This document shows, piece by piece, positions 36,038-43,499 of a stretch of DNA of 64,000 nucleotides. The notes below the pieces were generated by a model. The model did no database searches. It was given only the letters and a program-made list of their open reading frames with translations, and was not told the origin of the DNA. A program made the translations under genes and the position numbers. How positions within the stretch are numbered: the stretch's first letter is position 1; each line of letters opens with the position of its first letter. Origin of the DNA: Chloroflexota bacterium (GTDB lineage Bacteria > Chloroflexota > Anaerolineae > UBA1429); NCBI GenBank assembly GCA_019873625.1, contig JAIOAW010000001.1, forward strand, positions 186,001 to 250,000, read 5' to 3'.

Positions 36038-37391
36038 CCCTCAGGAAATCGAGGCGATGCTGGCCAAGGCGAACCAGCCCTCCGCCGAGGCCTTACGCCT
36101 GCACCCCTATTATCACGGCAAAGTACAGACGGTGCCCAAGGTGCCCGTGCGCCATTTCGATGATTTCGCCATTTGGTACACGCCCGGCGTAGCCGCGCCC
36201 TGCCGCGCCATTGCCCAAGATCCGGCGCTCGTCTATGAACACACGAACAAGGGGAATACCGTGGCCATCGTAACCGATGGCACGCGCGTGCTGGGTCTGG
36301 GAGATATCGGCCCCAAGGCTGCCCTGCCCGTGATGGAGGGCAAGGCGCTCCTTTTCAAATACCTGGGCGGGGTGGATGCCGTGCCCATCTGCCTGAACAC
36401 GAAATCCGCCGAGGAGATCATCCTCGCCGTACGGCTCCTCCAGCCCGCCTACGGGGGCATCAACCTGGAGGATATCGCCCAGCCCAAATGCTTCGCCGTG
36501 TTAGATGCCCTCCGCGCCGACCCCGCCATCGAGATCCCCGTCTTCCACGATGACCAGCAGGGGACGGCCACCGTCCTTCTGGCGGGGCTGATCAACGCCC
36601 TGCGGCTCACCGGGCGCACCTTGCAGAACACGCGGTTTGCGTTGGTGGGTATGGGCGCGGCGAACGTGGCCACCGTGCGCCTTTTGGAGGCGAGCGGCGT
36701 CAGCCTCGAGCAGATCATCGCCACAGATAGCCGTGGCATCCTGCACCCCGGGCGCGATGACATCGCCCGCAGCGCCCACGAGTTCCCCGACAAATGGCGC
36801 CTGTGCCAAGAGAGCAACCCCGAGCGACGCACGGGGGGCATTGCCGAGGCCCTGCGGGGTGCAGATGTGTGCATCGCCTTCGCCAGGCCAGGGCCAGGCA
36901 CCATCCAGCCGGAATGGGTGGCCGGTATGGCTAAAGATGCCATCGTCTTTGCCTGTTCCAACCCCGTGCCGGAGATTTGGCCGTGGGAAGCCAAGGCGGC
37001 CGGTGCGCGCATCGTGGGGACGGGGCGCTCCGATTTTCCCAATCAGTTGAACAATTCGCTAGGGTTCCCGGGCATCTTTCGCGGGGCACTCGATGTGCGC
37101 GCCCGCACCATTACGGATGAGATGTGCCTGGCCGCCGCCGAAGAGATCGCCGCGGTGGGCGTGGAGCGCGGCCTGGATGAGGAGCACCTCGTGCCCGATA
37201 TGCAGGATGCGGAGGTCTTTCCCCGCGAGGCGACCGCCGTGGGGATGAAGGCCCAGGAACAAGGGCTAGCCGGCCTCACCCTTTCGCGCGAGGCGCTCTA
37301 TGCCCAGGCCGATGCGCAGATCCGCGCTGCCCGCGAATTGGTGCATCTGATGATGGCCGAAGGCGCCATCCGCCCAGTGCCCACCCTATGA
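36021..37391 (+). CDS. Malic enzyme (oxaloacetate-decarboxylating malate dehydrogenase)
   Basis: Converts malate to pyruvate and CO2 with NAD(P). 456 residues. The N-terminal half has [25 protein letters not shown] with a catalytic region, and [10 protein letters not shown], supplying the metal acids. The C-terminal Rossmann domain has GMGAANVA and is followed by [11 protein letters not shown]. The ATG at 36021 has AAAGGAG upstream, and earlier in-frame starts lie within the DUF1385 gene. NAD or NADP preference is not determined. The lack of a phosphotransacetylase tail distinguishes it from the long MaeB type. Confidence 0.94.
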   Translation: MTQPLSPQEIEAMLAKANQPSAEALRLHPYYHGKVQTVPKVPVRHFDDFAIWYTPGVAAPCRAIAQDPALVYEHTNKGNTVAIVTDGTRVLGLGDIGPKAALPVMEGKALLFKYLGGVDAVPICLNTKSAEEIILAVRLLQPAYGGINLEDIAQPKCFAVLDALRADPAIEIPVFHDDQQGTATVLLAGLINALRLTGRTLQNTRFALVGMGAANVATVRLLEASGVSLEQIIATDSRGILHPGRDDIARSAHEFPDKWRLCQESNPERRTGGIAEALRGADVCIAFARPGPGTIQPEWVAGMAKDAIVFACSNPVPEIWPWEAKAAGARIVGTGRSDFPNQLNNSLGFPGIFRGALDVRARTITDEMCLAAAEEIAAVGVERGLDEEHLVPDMQDAEVFPREATAVGMKAQEQGLAGLTLSREALYAQADAQIRAARELVHLMMAEGAIRPVPTL

Positions 37392-37873
37392 GGATAGGGT
37401 GAGGGGGCGAGGCTCCTAGCCCGCTGGAACCGTAGGTTTATGATGAGAGGGGCGTCAGGCCGTAGCAGGGCATCCAATACGGCGTAATGCCTCACCCATT
37501 GGCCGTCTTGCCACTTTTCGCCCTCGAAATGGGGCGTGATGCGCCAGAGGGTGCACGGCTTCATATAAGCCCTATCGTCTGGGTTATGCGGGCACCAATA
37601 ATAATATTGGTAGGCTTAATGCCATTCCCTCATCGGTGCTCGCTCCTCTCTTGTGCCCAAGGCATAGAAGAGGTTCCACCCCCTCGTGGCGGATTGTTCA
37701 CATAGGCCCAACCCCTCATAGCACGGCGCCGGCGTCTTGCCAAGGGCAAGGGCAAAGGCCCGCGCAATGCCCTTTGAATCCACCTCCTCATCGCCTCTCG
37801 CCCTTCGAGGCATTGCGCCCCAGCCGTTATGCGTGTAGAATAGGCCCGCAACGAACCTAGAAAGGAAGCACCG
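37392..37873. other. 482-base intergenic region without a confident gene
   Basis: It contains a partial GCGAGGCTCCT repeat at 37408-37426, an A/T-rich patch (37590-37620) with AATAATAATATT, and a promoter for the GH2 gene at its right end. On the minus strand two short open stretches look protein-like: one of about 60 codons beginning at 37564 and one of about 60 codons ending at 37616. Neither has a ribosome site nor a recognisable family, so they may be remnants of a decayed gene. Confidence 0.4.
37813..37841 (+). promoter_or_regulatory. Promoter of the GH2 gene
   Basis: TTGCGC (37813-37818), 17 bases, TAGAAT (37836-37841), 32 bases before the ATG at 37874. AAAGGAAG serves as the ribosome site. 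Confidence 0.5.
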
Positions 37874-39613
37874 ATGGAGATCCCCCGCCCTGAATATCCC
37901 CGGCCTCAATGCGTGCGTTCCCAATGGCTCAACTTGAACGGCCCCTGGGAATTCGCCTTTGACCCCGGCCGCAGCGGCCTGGCTCGCGGCTTGCCGAACG
38001 CGGAGCGCCTCGAACGCGAGATTCTCGTGCCCTTTTGCCCCGAAAGCGCCCTCTCGGGCCTGGGCGATGTGGATTTTCACCCCGGCGTGTGGTACCGCCG
38101 CTCCTTCACCGTGCCCGAAGATTGGCAAGGGGGCCGCATCCTCCTCCACGTGGGCGCGTGCGACTATGAGGCTGTGGTGTGGCTGAACAGCCAAGAGGTG
38201 GGCCGCCACCGCGGGGGTTATACGCCGTTTTCCTGCGACCTTACGCCCTATCTCCGGCGCGGTGAAAACGTCCTCGTCATCAATGCCGAAGACGATACGC
38301 GCTCTCCGTGGGTGCCGAGCGGCAAGCAGTGCCCAGAATACCGTTCTTATGGCTGTTTCTACACCCGCACCACCGGCCTTTGGCAGACGGTCTGGCTGGA
38401 ACCTGTGCCGGAAACCTACATCCGTTCGGTGCGCCTTACGCCTAACCCCGAAGCGGGGACGGTGCACATCGAACTCGCCCTCGGGGGTCGCCCCTCGCGC
38501 GGCAACCTTCTCGCCCAGGCCTGGTTAGATGGCCGGCCCGTGGGGAGCGCGCAGGCGCCCTTCGCCGGGGGCCGCGTCGAGGCGACCCTCCGCCTGGAGG
38601 CCGTGCTCCCTTGGGAACCGGGCCGCCCCACGCTTTATGATCTCACGCTCACGCTGAATACCCCTGCGGGCCGACCGGACGTAGTGCAAAGTTACTTCGG
38701 CCTGCGTTCGGTGGCCCTCTCGGAGCGCGCTATCCTCCTGAACGGCCGGTCGCTCTTCCAGCGCTTGGTGTTGGACCAGGGCTACTACCCTGAGGGCCTC
38801 TATACCGCCCCCAGCGATGAAGCCTTGCGCCGAGATATCGAGATCGCCCTCGGTTTGGGGTTCAACGGGGCGCGCCTGCACCAAAAGGTGTTCGAGCCGC
38901 GCTTTCTCTATTGGGCCGACCGCCTTGGCTACTTGGTGTGGGGCGAGTTCCCCAGTTGGGGGCTGAACCTGCGCGACCCCAAGGCCTTGGAGGTCTTTGC
39001 GCCCCAATGGCTGGAGGCGCTCGAGCGCGACTACAGCCACCCCGCCCTGGTGGGCTGGTGCCCCTTCAACGAGACCCAACCCGACCAAGATCCGGAAGTC
39101 GTGCGCACCATTTACCGCCTCACCAAGGCCGTAGATGGCACCCGGCCGGTGATTGATACGAGCGGCTATCAGCACGTCGAGACGGATATCTATGACGTGC
39201 ACAACTATGAGCAAGATGTGGCACGTTTCGCCTCTTTCTTTGCCGAGTTTGCCCAAGGCGGCGAACCCTTCCGCAACCGCCCTCGCCTCGATGCGCTCTA
39301 TCAGGGCCAGCCCTATTTTGTGAGCGAATATGGGGGCATTTGGTGGAACCCCGGCCAGCGCGATGAGGCCGGCTGGGGCTATGGCGGGGTGGAAGGGCGC
39401 CCCAAGAGCGAACAAGAGTTCCTGGCGCGCTACCGGGGCCTGACGGAGGCGCTCCTCTTCCACCCTCGGATGTGCGCCTTTTGCTACACCCAGTTGTACG
39501 ATATCGAACAGGAGGTAAACGGACTATACACGTATGACCGCCGCCCCAAGTTTGACCCGGCCCTGATCCGTGCCATCAACACCCAAACTGCGGCTATCGA
39601 GGCCGCCCCATAG
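37874..39613 (+). CDS. GH2-family beta-glycosidase
   Basis: A 579-residue intracellular glycoside hydrolase family 2 enzyme. The N-terminal sugar-binding jelly roll starts with LNGPWEFAFD; GVWYRRSFTVP and the immunoglobulin-like middle domain follow. The barrel has the acid/base Glu in CPFNETQPD and the nucleophile Glu in FVSEYGG. There is no signal peptide. Family members cleave beta-galactosides, beta-mannosides or beta-glucuronides; the short length favours a beta-glucuronidase-type or simple beta-galactosidase architecture. Substrate unresolved. Confidence 0.92.
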   Translation: MEIPRPEYPRPQCVRSQWLNLNGPWEFAFDPGRSGLARGLPNAERLEREILVPFCPESALSGLGDVDFHPGVWYRRSFTVPEDWQGGRILLHVGACDYEAVVWLNSQEVGRHRGGYTPFSCDLTPYLRRGENVLVINAEDDTRSPWVPSGKQCPEYRSYGCFYTRTTGLWQTVWLEPVPETYIRSVRLTPNPEAGTVHIELALGGRPSRGNLLAQAWLDGRPVGSAQAPFAGGRVEATLRLEAVLPWEPGRPTLYDLTLTLNTPAGRPDVVQSYFGLRSVALSERAILLNGRSLFQRLVLDQGYYPEGLYTAPSDEALRRDIEIALGLGFNGARLHQKVFEPRFLYWADRLGYLVWGEFPSWGLNLRDPKALEVFAPQWLEALERDYSHPALVGWCPFNETQPDQDPEVVRTIYRLTKAVDGTRPVIDTSGYQHVETDIYDVHNYEQDVARFASFFAEFAQGGEPFRNRPRLDALYQGQPYFVSEYGGIWWNPGQRDEAGWGYGGVEGRPKSEQEFLARYRGLTEALLFHPRMCAFCYTQLYDIEQEVNGLYTYDRRPKFDPALIRAINTQTAAIEAAP

Positions 39614-39635
39614 CGTATGTAAGGAGGAACCCCAT

Positions 39636-40343
39636 ATGCCACTCCTGAGCCAAAAAGATCGCGATTTTTTGAAGGGCCACCTAGCGCACAGCATGGTGCA
39701 CCCGGTCACGTTGCTCTTTTTCACCCAGAACATCGCCTGCCAGTTCTGCAAAGAGACGGAACAAGTCCTCAAGGAACTTGCCGATCTCTCGGACAAAATC
39801 ACCCTGGAGGTGCACAACTTTGTTACCGACCGGGATCTCGCCATCCAATACGGCATTGACAAGATCCCTGCCACCGTGGTGATGGGCGAGGTGGATTACG
39901 GCATCCGCTTCTATGGCATCCCCTCCGGTTATGAGTTCACCTCGTTGGTGGAGGACGTCATAGACGTTTCTCAGCGCAAGGCGAACCTCTCCGCCGAATC
40001 GCTGGAAAAGATCGCGGCCATCCAGGTGCCCATTCACATCCAGGTGTTCGTCACGCCCACCTGCCCGTACTGCCCCTCTGCCGTGCGCCTGGCGCATAGC
40101 CTGGCCCTCGCCTCGGATAAAATCCGCGCCGATATGATCGAGGCCATCGAGTTCCCGCAGCTGGCGAACAAATACGGCGTGCAGGGCGTGCCGCAGACGG
40201 TTATCAACGAGCACGTCCGCCTAGAAGGGGCCGCGCCGGAGCCGCTCTTTGTGGCCAAGGTGCTCCAGGCCGCCGGCCTGATGACCGCCCAGGCGGTGGA
40301 TCAACTCTTGATTGATCTGGAAAAGGCCGCGCGGGGATCATAA
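39636..40343 (+). CDS. Protein disulfide oxidoreductase with two thioredoxin folds
   Basis: A glutaredoxin-like PDO of 235 residues. Each half is a thioredoxin fold with its own redox centre: Cys35-x-x-Cys38 (CQFC) and Cys143-x-x-Cys146 (CPYC). This layout is typical of thermophilic archaea and bacteria, where it forms or rearranges disulfides in cytoplasmic proteins. No signal peptide. AAGGAGG lies 7 bases before the ATG at 39636, 22 bases after the GH2 stop. Its presence supports a thermophilic host. Confidence 0.9.
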   Translation: MPLLSQKDRDFLKGHLAHSMVHPVTLLFFTQNIACQFCKETEQVLKELADLSDKITLEVHNFVTDRDLAIQYGIDKIPATVVMGEVDYGIRFYGIPSGYEFTSLVEDVIDVSQRKANLSAESLEKIAAIQVPIHIQVFVTPTCPYCPSAVRLAHSLALASDKIRADMIEAIEFPQLANKYGVQGVPQTVINEHVRLEGAAPEPLFVAKVLQAAGLMTAQAVDQLLIDLEKAARGS

Positions 40344-40372
40344 CACAAGGCCGGCCTTGAATCGCCTTTCGT

Positions 40373-40424
40373 GGAGTGCGGAGGCCCGCTTCGCAGATAT
40401 GCGAAAGTAAAGCCTCCGCACTCC
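40373..40424. repeat. Nested palindrome between PDO and glgP
   Basis: Perfect 13-base arms GGAGTGCGGAGGC (40373-40385) and GCCTCCGCACTCC (40412-40424) enclose a second inverted pair TTCGCA/TGCGAA. No poly-T follows, so it may be a REP-like element that also ends transcription. Confidence 0.65.
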
Positions 40425-40438
40425 ATATTGATTCACAG

Positions 40439-40466
40439 TTGATAAACTGCCCGATCTTGCTATAAT
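40439..40466 (+). promoter_or_regulatory. Promoter of glgP
   Basis: TTGATA (40439-40444), 16 bases, TATAAT (40461-40466), 36 bases before the ATG at 40502. AAAAGGAG is the ribosome site. Confidence 0.75.
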
Positions 40467-40501
40467 CTCCCTCGTTTGAGACGCTCAAAAGGAGCCTGTG
40501 T

Positions 40502-43069
40502 ATGCCTCGACCGTATCGGACCTTTGCCGTCATCCCTGCTCTCCCCAAGAACCTCCAGCCCCTCACCGAAATCGCCTACAACCTCTGGTGGTGTTGGAAC
40601 CGAGACGCCATTGACCTGTTTCGCCGGCTGGATCGCGACCTGTGGGAGAGCACCCATCATAACCCCGTCCTAATGTTGGGCCAGGTGTCGCAGGCGCGCC
40701 TTGAAGAGGCGGCCCACGATGAGGGCTTTTTGGGGCATATGCGGCGCGTGGCCCAAGAATTGCACGAATACCTCCACACCCGCGAGACGTGGTTCGAGGG
40801 CCGCCACGGCGAGCGCCACAAGGGGTTGACCATCGCCTACTTTTCGATGGAATTCGGCTTGACGGATTGCATCCCGATTTATTCCGGTGGCTTGGGGGTC
40901 CTCGCGGGAGATCACCTTCGTTCGGCGAGCGACCTCGGCGTGCCGCTCGTAGGCGTGAGCCTCGTCTATCAATTCGGCTACTTTCAGCAGTACCTCAACG
41001 CCGACGGCTGGCAGGGCGAAACCTACCCCACGAATGACCTGCACAATATGCCCCTCAAACTGGTCAAAGGGGCAGATGGCCAACCCGTCACGGTGGAGGT
41101 GGCCTTCCCCGGCCGCACGGTGGCGGCGCGCGTGTGGTGCGCCCAGGTGGGCCGCGTGCCCCTTTACCTTCTGGATGCGAACCTCCCCACCAACCGCGAG
41201 GAGGATCGCGCCATCACCGAGAGGCTCTATGGGGGAGACCTGGAGATGCGCATCCGCCAGGAGATTCTCCTGGGGATCGGTGGCTACCGCGCCTTGCGGC
41301 AGTTGGGCCTTTCGCCCACCATCTGCCATATGAACGAAGGGCATTCGGCCTTCCTCGCCCTGGAACGCATCCGCTGGACAATGCGCGAAGAGGGCCTCTC
41401 GTTCGAGGAGGCGCGCACCCTCACCTCGGCAGGGAACGTCTTTACCACGCATACCATCGTCCCCGCGGGGATTGACCTCTTCCCCCCAGAGATGATGGGG
41501 CGCTATTTTGGCGACTATATCCGCGAGTTGGGCATCTCGTGGGATGACTTTATGCGCTTGGGCCGCGCCCCCAATGCCGGCCCGAACGATCCCTTCTCGA
41601 TGGCCGTGCTGGCGCTCTCGCTTTCGGGCGCGGCCAACGGCGTGAGCGGCCTCCATGGCGAGGTGGCCCGCCGCCTGTGGCAGCCCCTCTGGCCGGGCCT
41701 CGGCGCGGAGGAGGTGCCCATCGGCGTAGTGGCCAATGGGGTGCACCACCGCACCTGGGTCTCGCGCGATATGGCCGAACTCTACCGCAACTATTGCGGG
41801 CCAGATTGGCTAAGCCGCCCCGAGACCCCCTCCAGTTGGGAACCCATCCGCCAGATTCCCGATGAGGAGTTGTGGCGCATCCACGAGCGGCGGCGCAACC
41901 GCCTGGTGGCGGTGGCCCGCCAGCGCCTGCGCCAGCAGGCCGAGCGGCGCGGTGCCTCTCCGCAAGAGGTCGCCCAGGCCGGGGGCGCGCTGGACCCGAA
42001 CGCCCTCACCATCGGGTTTGCGCGTCGGTTCGCCACGTACAAACGCGCCCTGCTCCTCTTTCGCGATCCCGATCGGCTATCGCGCATCTTGAACAACCCC
42101 GAGCGCCCCGTGCAGATCATCTTTTCGGGCAAGGCCCACCCCAACGATACGCCGGCCAAGGAATTCATCCGCCAACTCATCCACCTCTCGCGCCGGCCTG
42201 ATTTGCAAAACCGCGTCATCTTTTTGGAGAATTACGATCTCGAGATCGCGCGCTACCTCGTGCAAGGGGTGGATGTATGGCTGAACACGCCCCGCCGTGG
42301 CCTGGAGGCTAGCGGCACGAGCGGTATGAAGGCTTGTATGAACGGCGTCATCCACCTGAGCACGCTGGACGGCTGGTGGGAGGAGGGATATTCCCCCGAG
42401 GCCGGCTGGCGCATCGGGAGCGGCGAGACGTATGCTGACGAGAACTATGGCGATGAGGTGGAGGCCAACGCTCTCTATGACCTCCTCGAAAAGGAGATCG
42501 TGCCCCTTTTCTACGATCGGGGGCACAACCACGTGCCCCACGGCTGGGTGGCTAAAATGAAAAACGCCATCTGCCACGTGGGGCCGCGCTACAACACGCA
42601 TCGTATGGTCCAAGAATATGTGGAGGGCTTTTATCTGCGCGGCGCGGAACGCTATGCGATGCTCCACGAGGGGAATAACCAGGGGGCGCGCGACCTGGCC
42701 GCTGCCCTCAAGCGGATGCGCGCGAATTGGGGCAATATCCACATCCGTGCCATCGAGGCCGAGGCGCCGGAAACCCTCACCGTGCGAGACCAGGTTACGA
42801 TCACCGTCCATCTGGATTTGGGGGCGCTCACGCCGGATGAGGTGCTCGTACAGGCTTACTATGGCCCCACGACCCCTCAAGGGGAATTGGATGGCCACGA
42901 CCTCTGCGCCTTGAGCTACGAGGGCACCGACGATATGGGCTACCCCGTCTTCAAGGGCACCATCACCTACCGCTCAAGCGGGCTGAACGGGTTCACCGTG
43001 CGCATCTTGCCGCGCCATCCGATGTTGGGGTGCCCCTTCGTGCCGGGCCTTATCCTTTGGGCGAGTTGA
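40502..43069 (+). CDS. glgP: Alpha-glucan phosphorylase (GT35)
   Basis: Releases glucose 1-phosphate from glycogen or maltodextrin. 855 residues in the short bacterial/archaeal form with an N-terminal DUF3417 region. Landmarks are YFSMEFGL, YSGGLGVLAGDH, HMNEGHSAF, the IGFARRFATYKRA phosphate site and GTSGMKACMNG with the pyridoxal-phosphate lysine. It forms a coherent glycogen pair with the GH57 branching enzyme. Its stop is 1 base before the tRNA promoter. Confidence 0.96.
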   Translation: MPRPYRTFAVIPALPKNLQPLTEIAYNLWWCWNRDAIDLFRRLDRDLWESTHHNPVLMLGQVSQARLEEAAHDEGFLGHMRRVAQELHEYLHTRETWFEGRHGERHKGLTIAYFSMEFGLTDCIPIYSGGLGVLAGDHLRSASDLGVPLVGVSLVYQFGYFQQYLNADGWQGETYPTNDLHNMPLKLVKGADGQPVTVEVAFPGRTVAARVWCAQVGRVPLYLLDANLPTNREEDRAITERLYGGDLEMRIRQEILLGIGGYRALRQLGLSPTICHMNEGHSAFLALERIRWTMREEGLSFEEARTLTSAGNVFTTHTIVPAGIDLFPPEMMGRYFGDYIRELGISWDDFMRLGRAPNAGPNDPFSMAVLALSLSGAANGVSGLHGEVARRLWQPLWPGLGAEEVPIGVVANGVHHRTWVSRDMAELYRNYCGPDWLSRPETPSSWEPIRQIPDEELWRIHERRRNRLVAVARQRLRQQAERRGASPQEVAQAGGALDPNALTIGFARRFATYKRALLLFRDPDRLSRILNNPERPVQIIFSGKAHPNDTPAKEFIRQLIHLSRRPDLQNRVIFLENYDLEIARYLVQGVDVWLNTPRRGLEASGTSGMKACMNGVIHLSTLDGWWEEGYSPEAGWRIGSGETYADENYGDEVEANALYDLLEKEIVPLFYDRGHNHVPHGWVAKMKNAICHVGPRYNTHRMVQEYVEGFYLRGAERYAMLHEGNNQGARDLAAALKRMRANWGNIHIRAIEAEAPETLTVRDQVTITVHLDLGALTPDEVLVQAYYGPTTPQGELDGHDLCALSYEGTDDMGYPVFKGTITYRSSGLNGFTVRILPRHPMLGCPFVPGLILWAS

Positions 43070-43070
43070 T

Positions 43071-43099
43071 TTGACAGGCTGGCCCCTTCGCCTTATACT
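43071..43099 (+). promoter_or_regulatory. Promoter of the tRNA-Ala pair
   Basis: TTGACA (43071-43076), 17 bases, TATACT (43094-43099), 16 bases before the first tRNA. Confidence 0.75.
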
Positions 43100-43114
43100 T
43101 TCGAATGTTCACGG

Positions 43115-43188
<74 letters not shown>

Positions 43189-43201
43189 TGGTGAGGGGTT
43201 C

Positions 43202-43275
<74 letters not shown>

Positions 43276-43281
43276 TCGCGC

Positions 43282-43310
43282 TTGACATCTCTTTTTTGGG
43301 GAGATAAAAA
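43282..43310 (+). promoter_or_regulatory. Possible promoter of leuS
   Basis: TTGACA (43282-43287), 17 bases, TAAAAA (43305-43310). The -35 box is perfect and the -10 box weak. It places transcription start near 43317 and leaves a structured leader of about 180 bases. Confidence 0.5.
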
Positions 43311-43316
43311 GCGCCT

Positions 43317-43487
43317 AATCAAAAGCCCATTCGGCCCCGGCCCGCTGAGGTTCGGGGTATGGGATGTGGGGGTGGGGCCACCGGATCTTTGGGGGAGCAT
43401 AGAAAGTGAAGGTGGTTCCCTCCCCTCCACAAGAAATCCTTTCCGCACCCGCCGTTGTCTTGGGGCTTCAGGTGGGTGCGGTTTTTT
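43317..43487 (+). promoter_or_regulatory. leuS attenuation leader, T-box candidate
   Basis: The leader contains AAGGTGGTTCC (43411-43421), close to the T-box core GGTGGNACC. Its TGGT would pair with the ACCA end of tRNA-Leu (discriminator A). CCTT (43437-43440) can pair with AAGG to form an antiterminator just before the terminator hairpin at 43443. GGCCCC and GGGGCC arms upstream could close a stem I. I could not assign a leucine specifier codon with confidence. Confidence 0.4.
43443..43487 (+). terminator. Attenuator hairpin directly upstream of leuS
   Basis: Arms CCGCACCC (43443-43450) and GGGTGCGG (43474-43481), then six T residues, then the GGAGG ribosome site of leuS at 43488. A terminator this close to the start codon implies regulated read-through. 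Confidence 0.8.
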
Positions 43488-43499
43488 GGAGGTTCCAGC

